From an uncultured Myxococcales bacterium (GTDB taxonomy: Bacteria; Myxococcota_A; UBA9042; DTJE01), in contig CAINDP010000191.1 of NCBI GenBank assembly GCA_903847405.1, forward strand, positions 1 to 64,000: a DNA stretch of 64,000 bases. The letters are read 5' to 3'. This document shows positions 1 through 8,436 of the stretch, piece after piece (position 1 is the first letter of the stretch; every line of letters begins with the position of its first letter). Below the pieces are notes generated by a model. It did no database searches. It saw only the letters and a list, made by a program, of their open reading frames with translations, and was not told the DNA's origin. The position numbers and the translations under genes are program-made.

Positions 1-6
1 CTTAAG

Positions 7-118
7 ACTGTCCCCCTTTTTATCGGGGACAGCCTGAAGGCTGTCCCCTTTGGCGACCGGCGCGTGGGAAAAGGGGGACAGCCTTCAGGCGGTCCCCCTT
101 TTTCCTCACGCCGGTCGC
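7..118. repeat. Palindromic repeat cluster, GGGGACAG family (family A)
   Basis: Two adjacent inverted repeats. Positions 25-48 are a perfect 24-bp palindrome built on GGGGACAGCCT. Positions 53-83 and 88-118 form roughly 31-nt arms around a TTCA loop, with only a few mismatches and a run of T at 99-103. A further TGTCCCC copy begins at 10. The right arm covers the last codons and stop of the gene ending at 106, so the element may also terminate transcription. The layout resembles REP-type elements mobilised by RAYT (IS200/IS605-like) transposases, but no such gene is in the window. Confidence 0.8.
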
Positions 119-1065
119 ACCTGCCGCGCATCCAATCGAACAGCCACCTTCCCCAGCAGCACGCGGACATGCCCCCGGGAGTCGATGTCGGCGACCACGC
201 CCATGCGTCCGGCGAACACGCCGTCCACCAGGCGGACCTTCGCGCCGACGCCGAAGTCGATGATGCTGCCGTCGTTGGACACGATCGGCGCGTCCTTGAG
301 GTTGGCCACCCCGTTGGGCAGGGCCGCCACCAGGTAGTTCGACGAGGGCCGCCAGGCCATGAAGTCCCACAGCGGCAGCAGGCCCGTCAGCAGGTCCCGC
401 AGGTAGGGCGCGAACACAGAGGCGGCCAGCAGGGGGTCGCCCGGGGTCATCGGCCGCCCGAACCGGATCAGGAACGTTTCGTTCAGGACCGCCTCTTCCA
501 GGCGCTTCAGGTGCTCGACGTCGAATTCCGGCGCGGGAACTTCCAGCCCCGGCGCCACGCGCGCGGTGCAGCCGGCAGGCATGCTGCGGACCAGGCGCAC
601 GAACTCCATGGCCTCGGCCGGCTGCCGGCAGCGATTCAGCAGGTTCATCACGTCCAGCCAGGCCGTCGACTGGCACATCAGGCCCGCCTCGGCGCCTTCG
701 TGGCTGACGCGGACGCCCAGGACCAGGTGCCGGTGGTGCTCGCCCGCGTCCGAAATCTGGTCCGGCAGCGCGATCCGGGCGTCCAGCAACGGCGCGATGG
801 CCTTCTGGTGCTCTTCCGAACGCGTGAAGTACAGCACCAGTTCGCTGACCTTCTTGGCGTTGAACACCGAGGGCGCGTGGGGCGTCACGTCCCACCGAAG
901 ATGGCGGTCGCGCGCAACCGCGGTCTCGATGGACTGACCAACGGACAGCAACTGTTCGCGCAAACGCATGCGCTCCATGTTGAACATGTTGGAGGACCAC
1001 TTGCGGGGTTCGAACGCCGCGAAGGCCTCAGCATCCAGACCCCGGAACGGCTCGCCGAAGGACAA
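106..1065 (-). CDS. Hypothetical protein with C-terminal KOW-like domain
   Basis: A 319-residue protein of unknown function. The last 45 or so residues (GAKVRLVDGVFAGRMGVV and following) match the pattern of a KOW/NusG-type beta-barrel, which usually contacts RNA or ribosomal protein. The rest is a mixed-charge soluble region with no signal peptide or membrane segment. The chosen start is TTG at 1065, preceded by GGAGGA at a good distance. It lies 35 bp downstream of the ChaN-like gene on the same strand, so the two are probably co-transcribed. Its last codons fall inside the palindromic repeat at 53-118. The KOW call is from sequence pattern only. No further role is claimed. Confidence 0.75.
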   Translation of the reverse strand: MSFGEPFRGLDAEAFAAFEPRKWSSNMFNMERMRLREQLLSVGQSIETAVARDRHLRWDVTPHAPSVFNAKKVSELVLYFTRSEEHQKAIAPLLDARIALPDQISDAGEHHRHLVLGVRVSHEGAEAGLMCQSTAWLDVMNLLNRCRQPAEAMEFVRLVRSMPAGCTARVAPGLEVPAPEFDVEHLKRLEEAVLNETFLIRFGRPMTPGDPLLAASVFAPYLRDLLTGLLPLWDFMAWRPSSNYLVAALPNGVANLKDAPIVSNDGSIIDFGVGAKVRLVDGVFAGRMGVVADIDSRGHVRVLLGKVAVRLDARQVRPA

Positions 1066-1100
1066 AGGCGTTTCCTCCCAGTGCGACGCGGTGGTGCGCG

Positions 1101-2759
1101 TCAGAAACGAGTCGGCAGTCTAATCGAACGGAGGGTGCTTGCCAAGCCGTGCCACAAGGTGAATGCAGCCCCGGGGACCTCGAGGTCGGCAAGGAACAGA
1201 TCCTTGATGCTGGACGCGGGGATACGTCCCGCCCGAAACGCGGTCCACAGCCGTTCGCCCATCTCGTACCCCAGGAGGTGGACCACCGGCCCCATCAGAT
1301 CGGCCCCCAGTTCGCCCAGGCCGCCCTGCAGCCCCAGCGCCTTGAGGTGCAGGTCGAAGCTGTCCGGCATGAACGTCCGTCGCCACTGGCGGGTTCGATG
1401 CCATCCGGCCAGTTGCACAGCCACCGCCAGCTCCGGCGACAGGTCGTCGATCCCCGACTCCGCGCGCCCGTTGCGCCCGATGTGACGCAGCAGGGACTCG
1501 CTGGGCGGCTTGCGCTTGGGGTTGAACACCTTGGCGCCGAAGTACCCGATCGCCTCGTGCAGCGAGCGCCCGTAGAAGAAATCAGACGGATCCTCGGGCA
1601 GTTCGCCGGACGCCAGGCGGGACTTCAGGAAGTGGGCCGCCTCCTCGCCCAGGTGCGTCGGCCCCAGGTGCGCCAGGTAGACCAGGTCCAGCGACGGCAT
1701 GCACAGCGACTCGCCCGACTCCACGTGCCTCACCAGCATCCTGAAGGTGTCCGGATCCAGGCGCGACTCCAGCGACTGCAGGGGCGCCAGGTCGCCCGGG
1801 CCGCACACCGTGACGCCGTCCAGGATCCCGGTGGCGCGCACGCCGATGAAGCGCGCCAGGGCCACCAGGTACCGCATGAACTCCCGTCGCACCGCGGCCC
1901 GATCGCCGGCCTCGGCCGCCTCCTCGCCGGACATGGCCGCCAGGAACGACGCCTGGGCCGCGATGGGCGTGCTGACGGGAACCACGAAGCGATCCTGGTC
2001 CAGGCGCACCGCGTCCACGCTGTCCTGCAGGCCGCGCTCCATCAGTTCGAACCACAGCGGGTCCAGGTTCTGGTGGATCGTCAGGACGGTGGCCCGGATC
2101 CCCAGGCGCTCCAGCGCCCTCGCCAGTTCCAGGGGCAGGTGGTTGGGCGCCAGGTGCGCCTCCCCCATCAGGACGGCCACCTTGTTCAAGGGGGACTCGC
2201 GGATCGATTCGGCGATGCGCCAGGCGGCGAAGGCCGATCGGGACCACACGGTCCCGCACTCGGCGGCCGGGCAGTCCAGGGCCAGGACCCGGGCCTTGCG
2301 CTTCTGGGCGTGCTCGAAGATCGGCCGGAAATTCGGCCACACCTGGTACGAAGGCCACGACCGGGCGTACTCGGTCCTGCGCAGGAAGGCCTCGTCCTGG
2401 ATCCGGCCGCCCACGTAGTCGTCCACGGGCTTCTGGTAGCGGGCCGAAACGAACTCCAGTCCCACGGTCAGGTGCTTCGCGCGGATCGCCCGCAGGACCC
2501 GCACGAAGCCCCGCTGCGACTGCTTCAGGGAGTGGTAGTCCCCCACCAGGATCACCCGGGCGTGGCGGATCGCCGACCGCAGCGCGGCGGGCGTGGACGG
2601 CTGCCAGTCCGACGGGATGGACTTCGCCAGGTCGGCCTCGTACCGATCCAGGTCCTGGCGCGTGAACCGTCGGGGAGTGCTGACCAATTCCCGGATGCGA
2701 CGTTCGTTGGCCTCGTACAGTCGCTGGTGCAGTTCCCGCAGTTGCCCGCTGCCGACCAT
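1101..2759 (-). CDS. ChaN-family (Cofac_haem_bdg-like) protein
   Basis: A 552-residue protein. Residues about 60-240 resemble the ChaN/EreA-like fold. Visible motifs are ILVGDYHSLKQSQ, GLEFV, a GRIQDEAFL segment followed by a W-rich stretch, and VLMGEAHLAPNHLP, with histidines in the positions typical of the family. ChaN proteins are haem- or iron-associated lipoproteins. This one lacks any signal peptide or lipobox and has a C-terminal half of about 300 residues that I do not recognise, so it is likely cytoplasmic with a changed role. The ATG at 2759 follows a GGGGGTGG stretch. It is probably transcribed with the downstream KOW protein. Family membership is fairly secure; ligand and substrate are unknown. 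Confidence 0.7.
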   Translation of the reverse strand: MVGSGQLRELHQRLYEANERRIRELVSTPRRFTRQDLDRYEADLAKSIPSDWQPSTPAALRSAIRHARVILVGDYHSLKQSQRGFVRVLRAIRAKHLTVGLEFVSARYQKPVDDYVGGRIQDEAFLRRTEYARSWPSYQVWPNFRPIFEHAQKRKARVLALDCPAAECGTVWSRSAFAAWRIAESIRESPLNKVAVLMGEAHLAPNHLPLELARALERLGIRATVLTIHQNLDPLWFELMERGLQDSVDAVRLDQDRFVVPVSTPIAAQASFLAAMSGEEAAEAGDRAAVRREFMRYLVALARFIGVRATGILDGVTVCGPGDLAPLQSLESRLDPDTFRMLVRHVESGESLCMPSLDLVYLAHLGPTHLGEEAAHFLKSRLASGELPEDPSDFFYGRSLHEAIGYFGAKVFNPKRKPPSESLLRHIGRNGRAESGIDDLSPELAVAVQLAGWHRTRQWRRTFMPDSFDLHLKALGLQGGLGELGADLMGPVVHLLGYEMGERLWTAFRAGRIPASSIKDLFLADLEVPGAAFTLWHGLASTLRSIRLPTRF

Positions 2760-2880
2760 GGGCCACCCCCCGTCCCGAATATTCTAGGCCATCCCGAGGA
2801 GGGGGGCACGTCGGCGCCCCCCGAAGCGTTGACGGACAAGGGCTGTCGTGGTATTCGCAGTGGGCTCCACGAGCAGAAGA

Positions 2881-3483
2881 ATGATCGAAATCGACCCGGC
2901 GACCCTGGACGGTCCTGCGTCCCACCGACTGCTGACCGGGCTGTTCGTGCCCCGCCCGATCGCCTTCGTGGGGACGGTGTCCGAGGACGGCATTCCGAAC
3001 TGCGCGCCCTTCTCGTTCGCGAACGGCGTTTCGTCGCACCCGCCGATCCTGATGGTGTCGTTTTCGCCCCGTCGGGACGGCTCGCAGAAGGACACGCTGC
3101 GCAACGCCATCCGGACCGGCGAGTTCACGGTGAACATCGTGGACGAGGCCCTGATGCAGCGCATGCACCAGGCGTCCGCCACGCTGCCTCCCGAGGCGTC
3201 CGAGTTCGAGGCGACCGGCCTGACCCTGCTGCCGTCGATCCGCATCCGGGCGCCCGGCATCGCCGAATCGCCCGCCACGATGGAATGCCGCGTCCGGCAG
3301 GTCATCCCGATCGAGGGCACGATCAGCACGATGCTGCTGGGCGACGTGGTGTACTACCGCCTGCGGGACGACCTGATGGAATACGGCCGGGTCCGCACCG
3401 ATCGCCTGCGGGCCGTGGGCCGACTGGGGCCCGACTGCTACATGGTGGTCGACAACATCATCACCCTTCCCCCGGTGAAGTGA
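2881..3483 (+). CDS. Flavin reductase-like FMN-binding protein
   Basis: A 200-residue protein of the flavin reductase-like split-barrel family. The N-terminus carries RPIAFVGTVSEDGIPNCAP and later PPILMVSFSP, a pattern found in FMN-binding members that act as small flavin oxidoreductases or as partners of other oxidoreductases. The middle (TGEFTVNIV) and the segment before the C-terminus also fit. ATG at 2881 is preferred over an upstream GTG at 2848, because the family normally begins shortly before the RPIA motif. The sirtuin gene starts 8 bp after the stop, so the two are likely one operon. The specific electron donor and acceptor cannot be read from sequence. Confidence 0.8.
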   Translation: MIEIDPATLDGPASHRLLTGLFVPRPIAFVGTVSEDGIPNCAPFSFANGVSSHPPILMVSFSPRRDGSQKDTLRNAIRTGEFTVNIVDEALMQRMHQASATLPPEASEFEATGLTLLPSIRIRAPGIAESPATMECRVRQVIPIEGTISTMLLGDVVYYRLRDDLMEYGRVRTDRLRAVGRLGPDCYMVVDNIITLPPVK

Positions 3484-3491
3484 GGCCGTTG

Positions 3492-4232
3492 ATGGACCTG
3501 CGCCCCCTGGACATCCGCCCCGATTCGTCCGTCGTCGTCCTGACGGGGGCCGGCATTTCGGCCGAGTCCGGCATCGCCACCTTCCGGGATTCCGGGGGCC
3601 TGTGGGAACAGCACGACGTCCGCCAGGTGGCCACGCCCGAGGGCTTCGCGGCGAACCCCGACCTGGTGTGGCGCTTCTACAGCGAGCGTCGTCGCCAGGC
3701 CCGCACGGTCGAACCGAACGCCGGCCACTTCGCCATGGCGGCGCTGGAGCGCTTCCTGGCCGCGCGCGGCCGGTTCACGCTGGTGACGCAGAACGTGGAC
3801 GGCCTGCACCAGCGGGCGGGATCGCGGCGGATCCTCCCCGTCCACGGGTCGCTGTACCGGACGCGCTGCGCCAACGTCGACTGCGAAAACGGGTCGAAGT
3901 CCTGGGACGACGAATCGCTGCATCTGGACGGGGCGCCCCACTGCCACAAGTGCGGCGGGCTGCTGCGACCCGACATCGTGTGGTTCGGCGAATACCTGGA
4001 CCCGGCCATCGAGTCGGCCGCACGGGAGGCCATCGCGGACTGCGACCTGTTCCTGGCGGTGGGCACCTCGGGCGCCGTGTGGCCCGTTGCCGGCTACGTG
4101 GAAATCGCCCTGGCCCGGGGGGCCCTGACCGTCCTGGTGAACCTGGAACGGCCCGAAAACGTGTCGCGCTTCTCGGAAGTCCACCTGGGCAAGGCCGCCG
4201 AACTGCTGCCGCTGCTGCTTCCGGGCGCATAG
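3492..4232 (+). CDS. cobB: Sir2-family NAD-dependent protein deacylase
   Basis: A 246-residue sirtuin, which removes acyl groups from lysines using NAD+ and forms nicotinamide and O-acyl-ADP-ribose. Seen: LTGAGISAESGIATFR (NAD site, 17-32), TQNVDGLH (99-106), catalytic His118 in VHGS, and a zinc site from Cys126, Cys131, Cys151 and Cys154. The FYSERRR segment gives Tyr63 and Arg66, the YxxR pair that in SIRT5/CobB class sirtuins binds succinyl or malonyl groups, so desuccinylase activity is likely. Length is standard. It lies 8 bp after the flavin reductase gene and converges on hutH with a 20-bp gap. Confidence 0.93.
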   Translation: MDLRPLDIRPDSSVVVLTGAGISAESGIATFRDSGGLWEQHDVRQVATPEGFAANPDLVWRFYSERRRQARTVEPNAGHFAMAALERFLAARGRFTLVTQNVDGLHQRAGSRRILPVHGSLYRTRCANVDCENGSKSWDDESLHLDGAPHCHKCGGLLRPDIVWFGEYLDPAIESAAREAIADCDLFLAVGTSGAVWPVAGYVEIALARGALTVLVNLERPENVSRFSEVHLGKAAELLPLLLPGA

Positions 4233-4252
4233 ATCGTCGCGCGTCGCGCCCC

Positions 4253-5782
4253 CTAGGCTCCCGCCGCCTTCATCGCCGCCTCGACCAGGCCTCCGCCGCG
4301 CCGCAACCGCTGTTCCAGGATTTCCACGTCCGGCGACACCGCGCGATCCCCGGTGACCGGGGGCACGTCGGCGCGCACGACGGCCATCGCGGCCCGCACG
4401 CCCCGTCCCGGCTGCCGGGGCGCCCGACGATCCACGCCCGCGGCCGCGCACATCGCCTCGATGGCCAGCACGTACCGGACGTTGTCGACCACCTGCCGGG
4501 CCTTCAGGGCCGCCGTCATGCCCATGCTGACGTGGTCTTCCCGGTTCGCCGACGACGGGATGCTGTCCACCGAGGCCGGGTGGGCCAGGATCTTGTTTTC
4601 CGACACCAGGGCCGCCGCCGTGACCTGCGCGATCATCAGCCCGCTGCACAGACCGGAATGGGCGGCCAGGAACGGCGGCAACCCCTCGGACAGGCTGGGG
4701 TTCAACAGGTGTTCCACCCGCCGCTCGCTGATCGCGCCCAGTTCGGCCGTGGCGATGGCCAGCAGGTCCAGCGCGATGGCCACGGGCTCGCCGTGGAAAT
4801 TCCCCCCCGACAGGATCGAGCCGTCCTCGAACACCAGGGGATTGTCGGTGGCGCTGTTCATTTCGATCTCGACCACGGACCGGATCCACGCCATGGCGTC
4901 CCCGGCCGCGCCGTGCACCTGGGGCATGCACCGCACCGAGTAGGGATCCTGCACCTTGTGGTGCTGCCCGCCCCGGTGCGATTCCCGGATCTCGCTGTCG
5001 GCCAGCAGGGCCCGCAACCGGACCCCCGACGCGACCTGCCCCGGGTGCGGCCGCGCCTCCAGGACGCGGGCGTCGAAGGCGTCGGGCGTGCCCAGGACCG
5101 CCTCCAGCGTCATCGCGCCGACCACGTCGGCGGCCCGGGCCAGGTGTTCCGCATCGGCCAGCGCCAGCGCCCCCACCCCGGTCAGCACCTGCGTCCCGTT
5201 CACCAGGGCCAGGCCTTCCTTGGGCTCCAGGACCAGCGGCGTCAGCCCGGCCCGGGACAGGGCCTCGGCGCCCGACAGGACCTCGTCGCCCACCCTCGCC
5301 TTCCCTTCGCCCACCAGCACCAGCGCCAGGTGGGCCAGGGGCGCCAGGTCGCCCGACGCACCCACGGACCCCCGGGACGGGATCACCGGATGGATTCGCG
5401 CGTTCAGCAGCGCCACCATCAATTGCGCGACCGCCGGCCGGACGCCCGCGTTGCCCGTGGCCAGCACCTGCGCCCGCAGCAGCATCGCCGCCCGCACGTC
5501 GTCCTCGGGCAGCGGGGTCCCGACCCCGGCGGCATGGCTGCGCACCAGGTTCAATTGCAGCGCGGCCAGGTCCTCCCGGGAAATGGGCACCTCGGCCAGG
5601 GCTCCGAAGCCCGTGTTGATGCCGTAGTGCGGCAGGTCGTCGGCGAGGTGGGCTTCGACCACGGCCCGGCCCCGGGCGATCCGCCGCACGGCCTCGTCGG
5701 TCAGGACGACCGTCGCCCCGTCCCGGGCCACGGCCACCAGGTCCTCCAACGCCAGCCGGTTCCCGATCTGCACGGTCGTCAT
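4253..5782 (-). CDS. hutH: Histidine ammonia-lyase
   Basis: A 509-residue histidine ammonia-lyase, which converts L-histidine to urocanate and ammonia, the first step of histidine breakdown. The Ala-Ser-Gly triplet that cyclises into the MIO electrophile is at 142-144 ([16 protein letters not shown]). Substrate-loop NLVRSHAAG, with the Ser-His pair typical of histidine rather than phenylalanine lyases, is at 79-87. Tyr53 lies in [10 protein letters not shown]. Length is normal for the family. The ATG at 5782 is preferred over one 33 bp upstream because AGGAGA sits 6 nt before it. No other hut genes are in the window. Confidence 0.95.
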   Translation of the reverse strand: MTTVQIGNRLALEDLVAVARDGATVVLTDEAVRRIARGRAVVEAHLADDLPHYGINTGFGALAEVPISREDLAALQLNLVRSHAAGVGTPLPEDDVRAAMLLRAQVLATGNAGVRPAVAQLMVALLNARIHPVIPSRGSVGASGDLAPLAHLALVLVGEGKARVGDEVLSGAEALSRAGLTPLVLEPKEGLALVNGTQVLTGVGALALADAEHLARAADVVGAMTLEAVLGTPDAFDARVLEARPHPGQVASGVRLRALLADSEIRESHRGGQHHKVQDPYSVRCMPQVHGAAGDAMAWIRSVVEIEMNSATDNPLVFEDGSILSGGNFHGEPVAIALDLLAIATAELGAISERRVEHLLNPSLSEGLPPFLAAHSGLCSGLMIAQVTAAALVSENKILAHPASVDSIPSSANREDHVSMGMTAALKARQVVDNVRYVLAIEAMCAAAGVDRRAPRQPGRGVRAAMAVVRADVPPVTGDRAVSPDVEILEQRLRRGGGLVEAAMKAAGA

Positions 5783-5832
5783 CGGTATCTCCTGATTGAA
5801 TCCGGCACCGGTCAAAACGCACGTCCCGCGCG

Positions 5833-5838
5833 ATTGTA
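5833..5838 (-). promoter_or_regulatory. Possible -10 element for hutH
   Basis: On the minus strand this reads TACAAT, five of six matches to the sigma70 -10 hexamer, 45-50 nt upstream of the hutH start. No convincing -35 is seen at the usual distance, so the call is tentative. Confidence 0.35.
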
Positions 5839-5868
5839 GTCCAAGCGTGACGCGGGGAAAGGGCCTCC

Positions 5869-5897
5869 TTGATGCAACCCGACAAATGTTGTGCTAG
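5869..5897 (+). promoter_or_regulatory. Possible promoter for the Nfu-type gene
   Basis: TTGATG (5869-5874) and TGCTAG (5892-5897) are separated by 17 nt and lie about 30 nt upstream of the start at 5927. The -35 is reasonable and the -10 is poor, so confidence is low. Confidence 0.35.
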
Positions 5898-5926
5898 TTT
5901 TCCGCGACTCTTTTGCGAGACTCGCA

Positions 5927-6202
5927 ATGTCCGAAGAGACCAACGTCACCGCGACCCCGGCCGTCAATGCCGTGGAACACCGCCAGGCCATCCAGACCGT
6001 GCTGGACCAGATCCGCCCCGCCCTGCAGAACGACGGCGGCGATTGCGAGCTCGTGGACGTATCGGAGGACGGCAAGACCGTTTTCCTGCGGCTGCAGGGC
6101 GCATGCGCCCATTGCCCGTCGTCGATGTACACGCTGAAGTACGGGATCGAGTCGGTCCTGCGCGAGATGGTCCCCGGTGTCGAGACCGTCGAACCGGTCT
6201 GA
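5927..6202 (+). CDS. NifU C-terminal domain (Nfu-type) Fe-S scaffold protein
   Basis: A 91-residue protein consisting of one Nfu domain. Nfu proteins carry a [4Fe-4S] cluster, usually bridged across a dimer, and pass it to apo-proteins in the cytoplasm. Seen: [17 protein letters not shown], then [11 protein letters not shown] with the CxxC cluster ligands, and a typical C-terminal helix ending in VETVEPV. The ATG at 5927 leaves the normal short lead before the domain; a GTG at 5891 would add 12 residues with no family support. It stands alone between divergent hutH and the tRNA genes. Confidence 0.9.
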   Translation: MSEETNVTATPAVNAVEHRQAIQTVLDQIRPALQNDGGDCELVDVSEDGKTVFLRLQGACAHCPSSMYTLKYGIESVLREMVPGVETVEPV

Positions 6203-6214
6203 ACAAGTAAAGTG

Positions 6215-6244
6215 TTGACAAGCAGCGCCGGCCTCCTGTATCTT
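6215..6244 (+). promoter_or_regulatory. Strong sigma70-type promoter for the tRNA pair
   Basis: TTGACA (perfect -35, 6215-6220) and TATCTT (6239-6244) are spaced by 18 nt. Predicted initiation is near 6251, 14 nt before tRNA-Val. Confidence 0.7.
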
Positions 6245-6264
6245 CCAACCCGCTTTGAGGCCCC

Positions 6265-6337
6265 GGGCGAATAGCTCAGTTGGTAGAGCACCGGTTTTAC
6301 ACGCCGGGGGTCACAGGTTCGAACCCTGTTTCGCCCA
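6265..6337 (+). tRNA. tRNA-Val (anticodon TAC)
   Basis: A 73-nt cloverleaf. Acceptor GGGCGAA pairs with TTCGCCC at 6330-6336. The D arm is GCTC-AGTTGGTA-GAGC. The anticodon arm is CCGGT-TTTACAC-GCCGG with anticodon TAC. The T arm ACAGG-TTCGAAC-CCTGT is perfect. The discriminator is A, and CCA is not encoded. Confidence 0.95.
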
Positions 6338-6374
6338 CTGGCGACGGGGTGTCTGTTCAGGTCCTTGAAATGCT

Positions 6375-6448
<74 letters not shown>

Positions 6449-6466
6449 CTACGGGAAAACACGAAG

Positions 6467-6491
6467 AAGCCCTGGGAAACCGGGGCTTTTT
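6467..6491 (+). terminator. Rho-independent terminator after the tRNA pair
   Basis: AGCCCTGG and CCGGGGCT pair around a GAAA tetraloop (8-bp stem with one T-G pair) and are followed by a T tract to 6491. It closes the tRNA transcription unit. Confidence 0.85.
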
Positions 6492-6518
6492 CGTATCTAC
6501 CGATCCAGGTTCCACCCT

Positions 6519-7127
6519 TCAGAACGACATCCCCCGCCCGGCCAGATCGCGTCGCAGGTCCTCGGCCCCGGTGAACAGGACCGCCTGCATCCCGAACGCG
6601 AGGGCCCCGTCCACGTTGCGCTGCAGATCGTCCACGAACAGGCAGTGCGCCGGCGCGATTCCGACCGCATCAACCGCGGCGGCGTACATCGCGGGCGCGG
6701 GCTTCGTGGCGCCGACCTCGTACGAAACCACCGGGTTCGGAATGCGGCCGACGAAGGGGAACGTGGCCTGGCAGTAAGGGAAGTGCAGCCGGTCGGTGTC
6801 GGACAGCAGGCCCAGGGTCACGACGGACGCCAGGTCGGCCAGCAGCGTCTCCATGCCCGGAATGGGTTCAAACACCTCGCACCATTGCCGGACGAACGCG
6901 TCGTAGTCCAGGGACAGCCCCGCACGGCGGCAGAACTCCGCGTGGAAGTCCCGGGGCGTCACCCGCCCGACGTGGAAGCGGATCAACAGTTCGTTGTCCC
7001 GCAACGACCCGATGCTGGCCGGATCCCCGCCCCCGATCCGCATCAGGTCATGCCAGAGGCCCCGGTCCAGGTCCACGTCCACCAGGACGCGCCCGAGGTC
7101 GAAGATCACTGCGTCCACGTTCGCCAT
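6519..7127 (-). CDS. HAD-superfamily hydrolase (IA-type phosphatase-like)
   Basis: A 202-residue HAD hydrolase. Motif I is VIFDLGRVLVDVD. Asp9 would be the nucleophile, but the second acid position is Gly (DLG), as in the subgroup of HAD-IA proteins annotated as epoxide-hydrolase-like or YihX-like phosphatases. Motif II is LLSDTD, motif III lies at GATKPAPAMY, and motif IV is LFVDDLQRNVDGA. A helical cap follows motif I. Substrate is unknown. ATG at 7127, with AGAGG upstream, places motif I at the very N-terminus as expected; longer upstream starts do not. It diverges from the gene at 7204. Confidence 0.85.
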   Translation of the reverse strand: MANVDAVIFDLGRVLVDVDLDRGLWHDLMRIGGGDPASIGSLRDNELLIRFHVGRVTPRDFHAEFCRRAGLSLDYDAFVRQWCEVFEPIPGMETLLADLASVVTLGLLSDTDRLHFPYCQATFPFVGRIPNPVVSYEVGATKPAPAMYAAAVDAVGIAPAHCLFVDDLQRNVDGALAFGMQAVLFTGAEDLRRDLAGRGMSF

Positions 7128-7190
7128 CGCCGCCTCTAAGGTTTCGCCCACACGCCGCACAGCGGCATGGTAGCGCGTCCCCGCCTCGGG

Positions 7191-7196
7191 TACACT
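7191..7196 (+). promoter_or_regulatory. Possible -10 giving a leaderless transcript
   Basis: TACACT ends 7 nt before the GTG start at 7204, and no Shine-Dalgarno is seen there. If used, transcription would begin at or next to the start codon. The -35 region is weak, so this is tentative. Confidence 0.35.
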
Positions 7197-7203
7197 AGCC
7201 GCC

Positions 7204-8436
7204 GTGGGATTCGACGTCGCCCGAGCAGCCCTGGAGGCCTCCACCAGCCGCCTGCCCTTCCTGGACCGGCTGCTGTCGTACCTCTATTTCGCGGAACTCG
7301 ACGTCCTGGAACAGTCCACGTGGGACCAGTTCGGCCACGGCGTGACCGTGCTGGGCCGGCGGGGACCCGACCGCCCCGGGCACGGCGTCATCCTGGCCGC
7401 TCCCCTGCCCCGTGCGTCCACTCTGGCAGGCTTGTCCCCCGATTCCGCCGACTTCGGCCGTGCCGGCACGCTGCTGGCGCTGGCCTGGGCGATCGCCTCG
7501 CTGGAGGACGCCGACCTGCGTGCGCCGGTGACCCTGGTCGCCGCCCGCCCCGATCCCCTGGGCACCGGCCTGCGATCGGTCCTGGATGACCGGTTCACCG
7601 TCGGCCACCAGGTGATCGCGGCCGCCGCCACCGGGCCGACGGCCACCACGCCGGGATGCGCGGTCGTGGTCGTGTCGGTCGAAACCCGGGTCCCGGTCCA
7701 TCCCCTGCGAGCCCCCCTGCGGGACGTGGTGACGCTGTCGTCCAACGGGGCCTCCGGCGCCGGCAGCATGTCGGCCCTGTCGTCCCTGGAATCGACGATC
7801 CGCGACCGATCCCTGGACCCCCTGGAACTGCATCCGGCCCCCGGGATCCACCTGGGCGAACCGGACCCGTTCCGCCTGACCGTGGGGCTCCGGACGGCGG
7901 ACTTCCAGGCTCCGACAGGCTGGCGGGTCGAAGCCCACCCGGGGTCCGTCGGCAGCACGGGTTCGTCCCTGGAGCGGGTCCTGGCCCTGGCCGCGACCCT
8001 CACGCGTGCCACCGCCGAGGTTGCGCGCGCCTGGGATCGGGCCGGGCTCCCTGCACCCGGGGAGTCCTTCCGGATCGTGGACCACGGCTCCATCGACCCG
8101 GCAACGACGCTGCTGGCCCTGGCGCTGCCGCCGGCGGCCGTCACCCCCCCGACGCTGGAAGACCTGGCCTCGCGCCTGTCCGCGGTGGACGGGATCCGCG
8201 CCACGGTGGTCCAGGTCTTCGTCCCGGCCCCTTCGGACGACGCTGCGGCCGGGGCTCCGGGACTGCTGGACACGGCGTCGTGCCTGCTGGGCTGCGTGCC
8301 GCGTGTCACGGCCCTCGGTCCCCGGCCCGGCGCGCTGTCCGACGACCCGCCCACCCGGATTCGCGAATGGGGCGTGCGATACCGGGATGAACTGCGCGCC
8401 GCCCTCCAGTCTCCCTCGCCCCGGAGGTCCCCATGA
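7204..8436 (+). CDS. Unknown protein coupled to NamZ, distant M20-peptidase resemblance
   Basis: A 410-residue soluble protein without signal peptide. I do not recognise the family with confidence. The order of elements (VTVLGRRG, VILAAPLP, DFGRAGTLLALAWAIA, LVAARPDPLGTGLRSVL) recalls the M20 metallopeptidase fold, but the metal-binding His, Asp and Glu positions are not evident. If related, it would be a non-catalytic or altered member. Its stop overlaps the start of the NamZ gene by four bases (ATGA), so the two products are translationally coupled and probably act in the same process, perhaps cell-wall fragment handling. That role is inference from context only. The start is GTG with no clear ribosome-binding site. 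Confidence 0.65.
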   Translation: MGFDVARAALEASTSRLPFLDRLLSYLYFAELDVLEQSTWDQFGHGVTVLGRRGPDRPGHGVILAAPLPRASTLAGLSPDSADFGRAGTLLALAWAIASLEDADLRAPVTLVAARPDPLGTGLRSVLDDRFTVGHQVIAAAATGPTATTPGCAVVVVSVETRVPVHPLRAPLRDVVTLSSNGASGAGSMSALSSLESTIRDRSLDPLELHPAPGIHLGEPDPFRLTVGLRTADFQAPTGWRVEAHPGSVGSTGSSLERVLALAATLTRATAEVARAWDRAGLPAPGESFRIVDHGSIDPATTLLALALPPAAVTPPTLEDLASRLSAVDGIRATVVQVFVPAPSDDAAAGAPGLLDTASCLLGCVPRVTALGPRPGALSDDPPTRIREWGVRYRDELRAALQSPSPRRSP

